Part shown: positions 9,759 to 19,697 of the stretch, in pieces | Layout of the letters: each line of letters begins with the position of its first letter | Position numbering within the stretch: the stretch's first letter is position 1 | Assembly (NCBI GenBank): GCA_030374765.1 | Contig: JARGXX010000077.1 | Coordinates: forward strand, 682,001-746,000 | Length of the DNA stretch: 64,000 bases | Source of the DNA: Agarophyton chilense | Lineage: Eukaryota > Rhodophyta > Florideophyceae > Gracilariales > Gracilariaceae | Direction: 5' to 3' | The notes under the pieces: generated by a model | Databases searched by the model: none | Seen by the model: the letters and a program-made list of their open reading frames with translations, nothing else | Told to the model about the DNA's origin: nothing | Translations under genes and position numbers: made by a program

Positions 9759-11018
9759 ATGAACCCTGACACTCCGGCTGAAGGCCCTCCACCAGATTTG
9801 CGTTATGGAAATTATGTGAAGACAGGGTATTTGCAGAAGAAAGGGAACGTCTTCACGAACAATCCACTCTTCACCATACACAAGAAACATCGGTACCTGG
9901 AAATCGACGGATCTACGCTCAGATGCCACCGCCGGAAAGACCAGTCCCATCATAACCACCTAGAGTGGGAAATTGGTTTGCAGAATGCTAGTATTATGGG
10001 GAACCGAGAGCGTTTGGAGATATCTATTCGGGCTTGGGATTTTCATGAAGAATTCGCGCCGGAAACCCTCGAGGAGTATGATGAATGGTTCTCGGCCCTG
10101 AAGGATGCAAGTGAGAAAAGCATAAAAGACTTTTACGCCTTCACTAAAGTGTTGGGCGAAGGACACTTTGGCAAGGTTTTGTTGGCTCGTGATCGTCGTA
10201 CTCGCGAAAAGTTTGCTGTCAAAGTGATATCAAAAGACACTCGAGAGATTCGTAGTCAGACTCTTATTCAGAGAGAACTTACAATTTTGAAGCTTGTGAA
10301 CCATGGCAACATTGTTCGGCTCTATGACCTTTTCGATACCCCAGAGAAGTTGTACTTTGTTCTCGAGTACTTACCGGGCGGGGCTCTCTATGAGGTTCTT
10401 CAATCGAAGGACATCAACTTCTCCGAGGAAAGGGCATCCTTAATCGTGAAAGACATTTTGCATGGCCTCGCATATCTCCACTCCAAAGGTATTGTACATC
10501 GTGATGTAAAGCCTGAAAATATTCTCACCTCTTCCAAGCAGTGGCCTTTTGTTTCCAAACTTTCTGATTTTGGACTCAGTAACTTCTTAGGGACGGGGGC
10601 TTTAGAATCAAAGGTTGGTACACCGTATTTTTGCGCTCGAGAGGTTGTCACAAATGAAACATACGGCACCAAGGCTGATTTATGGTCGCTTGGTGTCGTG
10701 ACTTACGAAATGCTGTCGGGTCGCAAGCCCTTTGAGGGCAAACACACAAAATCAGTCTTGTATGCAATTCTTGATGGCCGCTACAATTTCCCGCAAGAAA
10801 TATGGCAATATATCAGCCCTGAAGCTCGTGACTTCGTTTCCAAGCTTATCTGTATCGATGTAGACAGAAGATTATCTGCAGAAGAAGCGCTCAGGCATCC
10901 GTGGATTACAAATCAAACTACCCAAACTCCTTTGGACCCCACTATTTCTCGACCAACTCCGAGTCGTCAATATGATGTCGACCGCGAAGACTCGGAACAG
11001 ATGGAAGAAGGTGCATAA
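9759..11018 (+). CDS. PH-domain Ser/Thr protein kinase (CAMK-like)
   Basis: The protein has 419 residues and starts at a clear ATG. Residues about 20-117 read as a pleckstrin-homology domain: it opens KTGYLQKKGN and ends in a helix containing the expected Trp (EEYDEWFSALKDA). Residues about 127-383 form a complete kinase: glycine loop GEGHFGKV (133-140), catalytic Lys155 in FAVKVI, HRDVKPEN (247-254), DFG (270-272) and the subdomain-XI Arg in DRRLSAEEALRHPW. The catalytic-loop Lys predicts Ser/Thr specificity, and the PEN and HPW phrases are CAMK-like. The PH domain would recruit it to phosphoinositide-containing membranes or autoinhibit it. One oddity is that the activation segment reads YFCAREV, so the usual APE is ARE (Pro replaced by Arg, Glu kept). 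The tail after 385 is short, acidic and without a clear calmodulin-binding segment. Substrate unknown. Confidence 0.88.
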   Translation: MNPDTPAEGPPPDLRYGNYVKTGYLQKKGNVFTNNPLFTIHKKHRYLEIDGSTLRCHRRKDQSHHNHLEWEIGLQNASIMGNRERLEISIRAWDFHEEFAPETLEEYDEWFSALKDASEKSIKDFYAFTKVLGEGHFGKVLLARDRRTREKFAVKVISKDTREIRSQTLIQRELTILKLVNHGNIVRLYDLFDTPEKLYFVLEYLPGGALYEVLQSKDINFSEERASLIVKDILHGLAYLHSKGIVHRDVKPENILTSSKQWPFVSKLSDFGLSNFLGTGALESKVGTPYFCAREVVTNETYGTKADLWSLGVVTYEMLSGRKPFEGKHTKSVLYAILDGRYNFPQEIWQYISPEARDFVSKLICIDVDRRLSAEEALRHPWITNQTTQTPLDPTISRPTPSRQYDVDREDSEQMEEGA

Positions 11019-11478
11019 CACCGGAATCAGTCTCGACTCTGAGAGTGTAGTCTTGTCTAAGAGCATCGTTCCTCCTTCTACTTGAATGTGGTCTTACGTG
11101 GAATTCAGATTTCTATTCCCTGCTGCAGAGCATCATTTCACCAGGAGACCAATCTTTTTCCCCGGAAACAGTGGGCGACTGCTGTGTGCAACTGGTAAGA
11201 AAGTTTGAACGCATTGAAACCAACAATTGTGGTACAGTCTTCCTCAACCCGTTGGTATTTCGCGAATCTCATGCACTACCACCTAAGACAATGGAACGAC
11301 TGAACTCAACAGCCCTTTAGTTTAGTTCAAACAAAACGACAAGTAGAGCAGTGTTTTATGCATCAAATGCGCTCATCTTCGTCGGATTTGTTGCGGTTAA
11401 ACTCATGCGTAAGATACAGTGTTATTTTCTTAGTTAGAAGCGCTAAATGCTATGCTTCATGTTCTCACTTCGGTGATA
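11019..11478. other. convergent 3' intergenic region
   Basis: It separates the 3' ends of the kinase and NOP9 genes. No gene or repeat is seen. Confidence 0.5.
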
Positions 11479-13737
11479 TTATTTCCGTCCCTCAGTTTTC
11501 AATTTCTTTTTCTTTGACTTCTTCGGTTTAGCGACTGATTCAATTGCGCTTAACACTGGTGTTAGATCGGAAAGATTGTTGCTACCTCCCCCTCCTTGGC
11601 CTATTTCGTTTGGTGAGTGTTTCACGAGTTTAGAATCAGTTGCAGACACATGTATTGCGGTTTTGGTCGCTTTGTATGTTTTGCTCGTGCGCGACGTCTG
11701 AAAAATTTCAAGCTTCTCCCTCTTTCGTTTCCGAGTCCTTGAATGCGAATCACCAGCCCCTTTTGGTTGCTCCTGTACGACGGGGGTTTCTTCCAAGTCG
11801 TCGTTTAAAATTTCTGAAAAGAGTCTTTCGCGAGTTTCCCGTCCAGTCTCTTCCCTTTGCCATTGAAGACCCCGCCGTATGTACTGCTCCACTCGACATT
11901 TCCGAATCACAACTTGGCCAAATTCGTGGGTTTTCAAGACTTCACAAAACGATGCAAGCTTGTCCATTACTTTCTTCCTCTCGTTTCCCGACAGACGACG
12001 TACGCATTTGATTAGGACCATCGCCCCGTATGGATTTCTCGCAAGGGCAATAATCCCTGAGTCACCGCCTTCTTTTGTGACCTTCAGCATTCTAGCAGCG
12101 TTCTTGGAACTTCTCTCTAGATCTGCATCATCAATCCACTGCTCAATGAGTCGACTCCCAATGGGATGTCCAGCTAAGACCAAGAGCTCTAATGAGGTTA
12201 GAATCGCCATTGAATCACGTGCGGATTGACCCGGGCCACCAGGGAACCGCATCAAACATCGAGCCATTAGTGTTCCTAACAATTGAGGAGATGGAAAACG
12301 ATACGGGACACGAAACTCGTCATTATCTTTCCCGTGCAAACCCAATTCTCCTCTCTGCAAATTGCTAACGGCAGTTCTCCACTTCTCCCACATTATCTCA
12401 GATCCTAGTGCCATAAATCCGGCTAAATGAGCCGTCTTTTTTCCGGTAGCACCGACAGCTCTCAACACAGCTCGAGCTGCTCTTCTCCGACAGTTTTCAT
12501 CTCCTTCTACTTCGGTAATGCGCAGCAGAGCAAGGATGACCCCTTCGCGAGCTTGTCCACGTCCAAGCAGTTCGGGCAAGGATGTCTCCAACTCGTCCCA
12601 GGCTGACATGACCTGACCACGCCCTTTCAAACCTAGTAACATTCTCTGCAAGCAAAAGTTTGCTCTCGGGTGAGCAGCGAATTCGGCGAGTCGTCCCTTC
12701 GCATGAGGTTCTACTATGTCAAAACCGAGAATCAGAATTAGGCGTTCTAAGAACCTACTACCACAACTGTCATGGATCAGACGATCAAAACCAACCTCGA
12801 TTGCTCTTTGCCCGATTTGCTTTACAATGGACTTATCTCTAACTGCGAGACCGGAAAGAAGCGCTTGGAGAGCTGTACATGAAGCTGGTTCCCAGAGCAA
12901 AGTTGCAATTGATAGAGACGCAGACTCCAAGAGCCTCGCGCCGAGAGAACGCACATTTCGAACCCATTCTTCAGGTACTTCTTTCCCATAAGCTTCAATA
13001 TAACTCTCAACCTTTCCTGGGTTTGAGTCGTCCAGCCTTGCTTCTCGAGGCTCATCGTCCGGTAGTCCTGAAAGTGTGCCAATAATTGTACGAAATACAT
13101 GACTTCCAGAAGGGCTACGAATAACCTCCAGAACGGCTTCATCAGCCAAAGAGGAGATCGTTGTTCCAAGGTTTTCTATAACCGAATGACAGTCTCCACC
13201 AGATGCATGGCGAAATGCGTTGATACTCGTCTGAATCACGTGGCTGGCACACCTGTGTGTAGCCATGTCTGCTACTCTAGATGGGCCGCAGTCAAGAATG
13301 GCCTGCAGGAAGGTTGCTAGCGCTTCCGCATCCTTAATGGATCGAAGTAGAGCTTCTACCACACGAGCAGCATAATTGTCGCGCGCTACTTCGCTAACGC
13401 GAGATGACAGTTCTTGAAGCGCATTCTGGGCAAGCAAAACCGAAGGTGGTAAATCTTCGGCTTGGCCAGGTTGCCAGTTCGCTGCGATTTCAGCACCAGG
13501 ATCAAGGGCTTCGAGTTCGTCCTGCAATTTTCTAAGATAGCTTTCCAGTTCATTGTCTAGTCTGGGTTCATGCACAGCAGTGAAGCCCGAGAAATAGTTG
13601 GGTGTGTTGGCATTTGAATGATTGATGAATTTGGGTTGTTCTGGCTGATGGTTTCTAACATCTGTTGAGTCCATCGGCTTTTTCTTCTTTTTGGCCCCTC
13701 CCCGCTTGCGGAATCGTTTATGCGCTTCAGAAGACAT
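11479..13737 (-). CDS. NOP9: NOP9-like Pumilio-repeat rRNA-processing factor
   Basis: It encodes 752 residues from the ATG at 13737. The frame extends 28 codons further to a GTG, but the ATG is preferred because it is followed by MSSEAHKRFRKRGG and a Lys run, the usual basic N terminus of NOP9. The body is a series of helical repeats with Puf-like phrases such as THRCASHVIQTSI, SGSHVFRTIIG, CGSRFLERLI and NPYGAMVLIKCV, spaced through about residues 110-620. The C terminus is Lys/Arg-rich, as expected for a nucleolar protein. NOP9 binds 20S pre-rRNA in the nucleolus and controls 18S 3'-end maturation. Length is somewhat above the yeast and human proteins (about 640-670). A cytoplasmic Pumilio is less likely because the basic ends and irregular repeats match NOP9 better. 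The gene points away from a tRNA-Trp gene and from EFG1, another 18S factor. Confidence 0.75.
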   Translation of the reverse strand: MSSEAHKRFRKRGGAKKKKKPMDSTDVRNHQPEQPKFINHSNANTPNYFSGFTAVHEPRLDNELESYLRKLQDELEALDPGAEIAANWQPGQAEDLPPSVLLAQNALQELSSRVSEVARDNYAARVVEALLRSIKDAEALATFLQAILDCGPSRVADMATHRCASHVIQTSINAFRHASGGDCHSVIENLGTTISSLADEAVLEVIRSPSGSHVFRTIIGTLSGLPDDEPREARLDDSNPGKVESYIEAYGKEVPEEWVRNVRSLGARLLESASLSIATLLWEPASCTALQALLSGLAVRDKSIVKQIGQRAIEVGFDRLIHDSCGSRFLERLILILGFDIVEPHAKGRLAEFAAHPRANFCLQRMLLGLKGRGQVMSAWDELETSLPELLGRGQAREGVILALLRITEVEGDENCRRRAARAVLRAVGATGKKTAHLAGFMALGSEIMWEKWRTAVSNLQRGELGLHGKDNDEFRVPYRFPSPQLLGTLMARCLMRFPGGPGQSARDSMAILTSLELLVLAGHPIGSRLIEQWIDDADLERSSKNAARMLKVTKEGGDSGIIALARNPYGAMVLIKCVRRLSGNERKKVMDKLASFCEVLKTHEFGQVVIRKCRVEQYIRRGLQWQREETGRETRERLFSEILNDDLEETPVVQEQPKGAGDSHSRTRKRKREKLEIFQTSRTSKTYKATKTAIHVSATDSKLVKHSPNEIGQGGGGSNNLSDLTPVLSAIESVAKPKKSKKKKLKTEGRK

Positions 13738-14112
13738 ACTAGAATGATGTGGAATAGCGAGCCCTGACTTCCGAGAAGGAGCAAACTTTTCTAGATTTGG
13801 TATTTCTGGATTGAAGTTCACAAATCACTCAGTGATCAAATCAGGCGATTTCTTGGGGTTTTACCATCAAAGACTATTCGCCTTCGTTCCAAGAGGAAGG
13901 TTGCTAACCTCGAGCTTCTCTAGGTTGTAGTGTGGAACGTGGTATGGATCTCGCAACAGCTGCAAAACGGAATTTGAGTGACGAATAACCCTTACGTTCC
14001 TGGAGGCGGATATCCTTCTTTTCAACGATAGCGACGACGACCAAAGCTGGCATCGTTCATTGTAATACATTTATATATTATTTCCATACAGAAACGGTAG
14101 CCATGTGGTAAA
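13738..14112. other. divergent region between NOP9 and tRNA-Trp
   Basis: A 67-codon minus-strand frame begins at an ATG (14070) just after a TATATAA on that strand; I could not join it to NOP9 and take it as leader sequence or chance. The TATATAT at 14072-14078 also sits about 35 bases before the tRNA, the usual place for an upstream TATA of plant-type tRNA genes. Confidence 0.4.
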
Positions 14113-14184
14113 GGCCTGGTGGCGCAACGGTAGCGCAGTTGACTCCAGATCAAAAGGCTGTGGGTTCAAATCCCATCCGGGTCA
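14113..14184 (+). tRNA. tRNA-Trp (anticodon CCA), intronless
   Basis: A 72-base cloverleaf can be drawn by eye. The acceptor stem pairs GGCCTGG with CCGGGTC (two G-U pairs) with discriminator A. The D arm pairs GCGC with GCGC around AACGGTA. The anticodon loop CTCCAGA lies on a stem whose outermost pair is mismatched. The T arm is GTGGG-TTCAAAT-CCCAT. Box A (TGGCGCAACGG) and box B (GGTTCAAATCC) are intact. No intron and no encoded CCA end are present. Confidence 0.92.
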
Positions 14185-14192
14185 TGTGCTAA

Positions 14193-14197
14193 TTTTT
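14193..14197 (+). terminator. RNA polymerase III T-run terminator
   Basis: A run of five T begins nine bases after the tRNA discriminator base, as expected for polymerase III termination. Confidence 0.7.
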
Positions 14198-14415
14198 CTA
14201 TTGGCCCAGCAACAACCTGGATACCACAGAACGGACTCTGTTCAACAGAGGCTGAAGAATCTACCGTTCCTAAAACGCACATCTAGAATTCTAATCCATC
14301 TCCGTAATTTTGTTTTTTCCTTTCGACAGTGTTCCAAATCCGCAGGACAGTTGTGTACTACCAGGGTAGCCGCTAGCTAGTTACGCACAAGAGCTATCTG
14401 GTCCTTCGTGGCCAT

Positions 14416-15093
14416 ATGCACACCTTCGTAGACTCGCTCAAAATGGGGTCTCACGTGCGGTTCGAGACATATGGCGACAATGAACAGAAGGAGACGTGTT
14501 CTGATCCAATTCGAATGTCAGTCACGAAGGAACTCCCCACCATTAAAACAGTTCAGAAGAAACCTCAGAAATACCCGGCCTCTGGAAGCAAGAAAAAGTC
14601 AAAGTCGAAGCTTCCCGCAAACCAGATTCGAAACATTGAGCGCTATTTAAAGCACAATGAAAATAAGCTTCCCCCAGGCCTACTAAAGAAAAAGAAGCAG
14701 GAACTCGAAGAATGGAAGAGAGTGCGAGCAGAGCGAGAACGACGAGCTCGTGAACGGAAGTTCGAAAGCCGGTACAAAAGGATCAAATTCTTCGAGAATC
14801 GAAAGTTGCAGCGTGTTTTACAAAATATCGCCGAAGGAGGTGATAAACCTGAAGACCAAGAAGCCAAACACCAAGCGCAGAGAGATTTGCAGTACATCCA
14901 ACATTATCCAAAGGATCGGAAGTACATAGCGTTGTTCCCATCAGGGGGTCATACGGACGAGTCGAGAAAAAAAGTTGAACAAATGCGAGCCATCATTTCG
15001 CGCTCGGATGTCACTCCTGAGACTCAACCAACATCCAATACAAATGCTTTGGGCGATGATTTCTTTCTTGATGATGACAATGTTAGCGATTAA
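14416..15093 (+). CDS. EFG1: EFG1-like rRNA-processing protein
   Basis: It encodes 225 residues from the ATG at 14416; the Met at codon 10 (MGSHVRFET) is an alternative start. EFG1 is a nucleolar factor needed for 18S rRNA maturation. The diagnostic core is present in order: IRNIERYLK, a Lys/Arg/Glu-rich helix, then RYKRIKFFENRKLQRVL, and a distal motif LQYIQHYPKDRKYIALFP that matches the family phrase ending in KYISLFP. The central helix (about 85-150) is strongly charged and probably coiled. The tail is acidic (DDFFLDDDNVSD). The gene lies 231 bases after tRNA-Trp and on the other side of it from NOP9, so two small-subunit processing factors are neighbours here. Confidence 0.82.
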   Translation: MHTFVDSLKMGSHVRFETYGDNEQKETCSDPIRMSVTKELPTIKTVQKKPQKYPASGSKKKSKSKLPANQIRNIERYLKHNENKLPPGLLKKKKQELEEWKRVRAERERRARERKFESRYKRIKFFENRKLQRVLQNIAEGGDKPEDQEAKHQAQRDLQYIQHYPKDRKYIALFPSGGHTDESRKKVEQMRAIISRSDVTPETQPTSNTNALGDDFFLDDDNVSD

Positions 15094-15441
15094 TATGGTA
15101 GTCGAGAACGAGAACACTCCCAGAGTGAAGAACATTACTGATGAGAATTCTAAGAAGAAACACATAACTGATCAAAGGGAGAATGTGAGGACTTGGATTC
15201 AGATACACCCGTTAGAAGAGGTAAGTTTTGGTGTTGAACACCTATTGAAATGGCCAAACGAACAAATGCTATGCATCTCGTTTGTGGTCTTCTCACGTAA
15301 ACCAAGCTAGACCGGCTCGGGATGCGCTTATCGGGTGTAAGAGACGGTGCTTCAAATATAATCACAGCTATGATTGAGAGGTGTTCTCATTGAATTTACA
15401 GATCGCTTTCGTTTCTATGAAAACATGACGAGTCGCGCGTT
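15094..15441. other. convergent 3' intergenic region
   Basis: It lies between EFG1 and the membrane-protein gene. No feature is seen. Confidence 0.5.
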
Positions 15442-16437
15442 TCATTGCTTGATGATGGAGTCAAAAGATGTTCGCCTGGGAAACTTGCCTGTTTTCTTCG
15501 AGAACGTTAGCGCTGCATTTGATGTATCGCCAGCAGACACAGAATGGGAAGAAAGAAAGGAATGGAGAGGTCTTCGCTTCTTTTCATAACACCCTGCGTA
15601 GATAACGGCTATCATCATGTAGCCCAGCGCTGAGTTCAGTCCCCACAATACGGTTGCTGCAGAACCTATTAATATATGACTCGTGATGAAGCTTTCTCCC
15701 CACGCGTGTCCAAAGACAACGAGAACTATCAGACCTATTGCAGTTATGATCTTAACGGAGAAAAGATATTGCTTAGTTCTTACAGAGCATAGACCAGCGG
15801 CCAGAATTGAACTGAGAGCGTTTCCAATCAGCAATGCCCCGAGAAAACGTGAGATGGTTACCGATACAGAGTTAAGATTCAATCTGATCAGCATGCGTAG
15901 CATAGCCTGTGGAAAACCAAACCAGAGGAACCCCGCAGCGACTGTCAGGAAAAAGTCAATCACGAGAGAAATAGAAACTCGGATCGAGTCTGTTCTTCCC
16001 AAAGGAAGCGCAGAAACTGCGTAGAATAAATGTGGAAGAAGCCAAAAAAATGAACCCATGCACGAAGTGTAAAGTAATTCATCGCTCCATTCAGGATAAT
16101 GGATTCTCGCGTAAATAGAAATCGACAGGAATAGAAGTGCAGTCATTGCTCGGGAAAGAATGACGACATACTTGTCAAGTCTATCTCTGCTAGAGAATGC
16201 ACGGTGCGACACAAATGACGACGAAAGGAGCAAAAGTCCGACAACTCGGGCCAGGTGAATTGAAACAGGGTCGAGTTCAACTGTTGTCTGATACAAGAGC
16301 AAAATACTTGGCGTAAGAAGCAGCGATGTCCCTATCATCATTGTTGCAATCGCATCGATGAGTAGCCAGTTCTTTTGGCCGGCTCGCCATGCCACAAGAG
16401 TCGCCAAGAGAAAAACAAAACACAGCCACGAGAACAT
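15442..16437 (-). CDS. polytopic membrane protein with internal duplication
   Basis: It has 331 residues from a clear ATG and about eight hydrophobic segments, starting MFSWLCFVFLLATLVAW (a signal anchor or first helix). I do not recognise the family. Two halves repeat with exact spacing: Ile27-Asp28, Gly36, Pro43, Arg64 and Gly67 recur as Ile160-Asp161, Gly169, Pro176, Arg197 and Gly200, all shifted by 133 residues. Each repeat seems to contain a helix pair ending ARVVGLLLL or SRFLGALLI, followed by more helices. The C terminus (about 290-331) is hydrophilic, Ser/Lys-rich and probably cytosolic. Duplicated small polytopic proteins are often transporters, but nothing shows a substrate. The gene ends opposite EFG1 and points away from the bZIP cluster. 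Confidence 0.75.
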   Translation of the reverse strand: MFSWLCFVFLLATLVAWRAGQKNWLLIDAIATMMIGTSLLLTPSILLLYQTTVELDPVSIHLARVVGLLLLSSSFVSHRAFSSRDRLDKYVVILSRAMTALLFLSISIYARIHYPEWSDELLYTSCMGSFFWLLPHLFYAVSALPLGRTDSIRVSISLVIDFFLTVAAGFLWFGFPQAMLRMLIRLNLNSVSVTISRFLGALLIGNALSSILAAGLCSVRTKQYLFSVKIITAIGLIVLVVFGHAWGESFITSHILIGSAATVLWGLNSALGYMMIAVIYAGCYEKKRRPLHSFLSSHSVSAGDTSNAALTFSKKTGKFPRRTSFDSIIKQ

Positions 16438-17882
16438 AATATCCAGATTGAATGCCTCTGACGTACTCTTCCAAAGAGAAAACTGTATGAAAACGACGAG
16501 GCGCCCTCTGGTCTGGTCACTCCCTTCTCACGAGCAGCTCTCAGTAGAATAATAGACGAATTGCGATGCGAACCCAAAGAAGACTGCAATACTACATGGT
16601 GGGTACAAAAGAGCATTCCAACTTTTCCACTGTGCTGAAACGTGTTTTGAAGCCTTTTTGATTTTCTGGCATGATTGAGAGAGGGGTCCGTGGTTATCAG
16701 CCTTGGAGTTGTTATGATTGATGAATAGGCACGGGAAAAACGTTTTGCACAAGGGGCGTTACGAACGGTTGCCCCATAACTAAATGCCGTGCAGATGTGT
16801 GTCAGCGAGAAATTGCCGTTATCAGCTCACAGCCACGGAGATGAGCCCAAAGGTTCAACGAAAATCAACAGAATGGCCTGCGAGTGCAATTGCAGCCGTC
16901 GCCACGGAAGCGGTAAGAAGCGGTGGGAGGCTGTTCCCGAAGCAACATGCCCCCCCTCTAGGTAGAGTATACACAATGAAAGTTCAATTGAAATTCATCG
17001 CAGCTGACGTGCAGATCAGGGGTTGTTTCGTCGAGAAATGGGGGTTGCAATTGCTGATGATTACCGGGAGAAAAGCTAAACGAAGTGTTTCAGAGATGTT
17101 TTACGCTCGGTGTTTCGCCAAGAAAAGTCTCCGCTTCGTACCGGGACAAAAACATGGACGCGAGGTAATTTAGCGACGCAGGTTCATTGTCTTCGTCACT
17201 CTCGCCATCGTCGTCACCCTTCCCCCTCCCCGTCTCGCTCGGCAACAAGATGAACAACGCACGGAATATCCCTGTGGTCCCCGAGATGCTTGTGAGGGAT
17301 TCGCACAGTGGTTTGTGAGCTAGGTCTGGTCAGTATCATAGATATGCAATGCAATCTGTAAAGATGAGCGCTGGAGGCGTTGGTACCGCCTTTGGCGCCA
17401 CGTGTCCCACTTCGTGCCAGCAACGCATGTCCTGTCTTCTCGAGCACCGCCGTAATCCGACGAGGACCTTGTTCAACGCAGACAGATGATCTGGCGTAGA
17501 ACCTCTGGTACCAACGAGGTGACATAACAATCCACGTAGCACACGATGCGCAACCGCGCGCCACCCCCCTGCTCATCTACTCTCCTGTGGCGCCCAGAAT
17601 CTAGAACCGAAAAATAAAATCTGCCCCGCTGCATCTTTGATGCATTTGCTTCTTTGGTTCCCTTTACGCTCGCTGCAAACAGATCCAAACCTCTGCTCGC
17701 GCCCTCACACGAATCTGGCAGCGGTGAAACGACACCAACCACCACTTTTCCCCCGCTCTCCCGACGCTCCCCGCCTCCCAAACATCTTTCCTTCTTCGCC
17801 CGCGCGAAGAGGCACGGCGATTCTTCAGTTTGATGACTGTCCTCTTATCCAGCCCACGCTACACATTCCCGTGCGCTTCAAT
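16438..17882. other. divergent upstream region of bZIP-like gene 1
   Basis: No supported gene was found. A 129-codon plus-strand frame at 16784 looks like chance. A pyrimidine-rich tract on the sense strand of the bZIP gene covers about 17735-17800. The bZIP frame itself extends back to 17637 but only through that low-complexity leader. Confidence 0.45.
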
Positions 17883-19697
17883 ATGAACCAGTTATGTGTC
17901 CCGATACCACCTGCGTCTGACACACAACAGATTCTCGAGGATGTGTTTGCCTTGTGCAGAATTCCTTGGATTTTTGAGTTCATTTTCAATGCAGACCCTG
18001 CAGCCGATATCTCCATGTTGCTTGCCCCCGTCCAAAAGCGTCACGCACTCTCTGCAAGAATTTTTGTCAACGCCACGGAGACCTCCTCCCGTTACGCACA
18101 CACCTTCGACTTTAACAAAGAGCTCATGTTCTACTCCATTCCGGCCTTCTCCGTGGAGCACATTACTGCCGGATTCTGCGTTGAACAGCTTGCTCGAAGC
18201 AAGGCCAAGGACGGCCTTCAATGTATTCGTTTCGTCCGCGATGACACTAACGGCGTTTTCTTGCACGTGAGTGAAAATCAACGCACAGGCGTCACCGAGG
18301 TTGATTGCCTCACGCACAAGTCCTCAACTCGCCGCACAAGAGTGCGTATGAAGTTTGACTGCCCCAGTCTGCGTAGAGTCTTACGCACACCGAAAGGAAT
18401 CTTACATCCGAGTGACATATCTTCTTCGCTAATCTATTACAACGTGTCAGACGAGCGCCGAACATGTCCTGTGTGCGTTGATGCAACTGCTGGTGATTGT
18501 AGTTGCAAGCTACCGCTACAGCGGCCGACTCACCCGTTCGATTTTCGCTTCGAAGCAAGTAATATGCAGCTCTACACAGGTTTCTATCAAGGAGCCACAG
18601 TAGTACGTCTTTGGAGTGTGGGTCACGGCTCCATCAATGCCACTTTGCAATCTGGCAGTGTGATTCAAGGAGAGCTCAACGCCGAAATCACCAACCGTCT
18701 TCACCGAATGGCCGTCACAAACCGCCTATCCAAGGTCAAAGAGAACCCATTTTCACTTGTCATGCCTCACGGCCAGCCTCTTGCAATGAACACAGCTGCT
18801 CAGGAGGCAGTGGCGGAGCTTGGGGAGAGTTTAACTGACAATGTAGCCATTAATGTGTTTGACATTAGCTCAAACGAAGAACATCGCATGTCAGCCATCG
18901 GAATAAATGATATGCCAGAACCGCTTTTGGTTGCGCCACATGCAGCAGCGGAGGTGGAAAGAATGGCAGAAGTTGCGCACACGGATATGGTTCAGAAGAC
19001 GTTTGCGTCCAATGCATTGTTTGATGCAGGTGTCGATGTCACAAACGGAGATTTGGAGGATGCCGACACGCTGATGGATGCTCATGAAATTCTGGGCGAA
19101 ATGCGAAATGTGTGTTCATCGACTACGAATGAAAACGAAAGCACTCTTGGCGAATGCTCGGCACCAGTGGAGAAAGATGGCAATACGGATTGTTGTACTT
19201 CTTCAGCTTCATTACCAAGCAAGCGCGAGTTAAGCTGCGTGAACGGTGATGGTGAAGATATGGACGCTAGCGCTGCGCAAGCTGGCAAAAACGGGTGTGG
19301 CAACTTGGGGGCGTTGGACGGGGTGTGCTTTGAAGGTACAGATGAAGATGAAGACGCGCAAGAAAGTGCGGAGACGGATGGTAACGCAGCTCGCAAAAAT
19401 GCTCAATTGAAGCGCAAGAGATCACGTTCTCGAAACGAGGGTGATAAATCGTCTGATGACAAGCAGCAACGCGTGCTGACAGAAGAAGAAAAGACCGAAA
19501 TACGAAAAAAACGTAATCGAGAAGCAGCAGCGCGTAGCAATCTGAAGCGGAAATTGAAGAACGAAAAAGTTCGGAAAGATTTGGCAAACCTTACACAAAA
19601 GGCGGTCAAATTACGCGTGAGGGAAATGATGCTGCGGGACGAAAACACAAGATTACGGAACGAGGTGCGAAGGGCAAAATTGCTTGTGCCACGATAA
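17883..19697 (+). CDS. bZIP-like transcription factor with CxxC/CxC N-terminal domain, copy 1
   Basis: It encodes 604 residues from the ATG at 17883. This start is chosen because copy 2 starts at the equivalent place (MNQLCVP here, MNRVLSK there, both followed by a helix ending in LCR); the frame upstream is a pyrimidine-rich leader. Residues about 15-290 form a domain shared by four genes in this cluster, with IRFVRDDTNG (115-124) and a putative zinc site Cys195/Cys198/Cys206/Cys208 (CPVC...CSC). The middle (about 300-530) is acidic and low in complexity, as in an activation region. The C terminus is a bZIP: basic region RKKRNREAAARSNLKRK (541-557) and heptad positions Val563, Leu570, Leu577, Leu584 and Leu591. 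The canonical Arg at -10 is Asn553. It probably acts in the nucleus as a DNA-binding dimer; target and signal are unknown. Confidence 0.8.
   Translation: MNQLCVPIPPASDTQQILEDVFALCRIPWIFEFIFNADPAADISMLLAPVQKRHALSARIFVNATETSSRYAHTFDFNKELMFYSIPAFSVEHITAGFCVEQLARSKAKDGLQCIRFVRDDTNGVFLHVSENQRTGVTEVDCLTHKSSTRRTRVRMKFDCPSLRRVLRTPKGILHPSDISSSLIYYNVSDERRTCPVCVDATAGDCSCKLPLQRPTHPFDFRFEASNMQLYTGFYQGATVVRLWSVGHGSINATLQSGSVIQGELNAEITNRLHRMAVTNRLSKVKENPFSLVMPHGQPLAMNTAAQEAVAELGESLTDNVAINVFDISSNEEHRMSAIGINDMPEPLLVAPHAAAEVERMAEVAHTDMVQKTFASNALFDAGVDVTNGDLEDADTLMDAHEILGEMRNVCSSTTNENESTLGECSAPVEKDGNTDCCTSSASLPSKRELSCVNGDGEDMDASAAQAGKNGCGNLGALDGVCFEGTDEDEDAQESAETDGNAARKNAQLKRKRSRSRNEGDKSSDDKQQRVLTEEEKTEIRKKRNREAAARSNLKRKLKNEKVRKDLANLTQKAVKLRVREMMLRDENTRLRNEVRRAKLLVPR

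Noticed and set aside
13738-13821. 28-codon extension of NOP9 to a GTG
   Set aside because: It would need a non-ATG start, and the ATG at 13737 precedes the typical basic NOP9 N terminus.
13867-14070. 67-codon minus-strand frame upstream of NOP9
   Set aside because: It begins with an ATG after a TATA-like sequence but has no domain and could not be joined in frame to NOP9.
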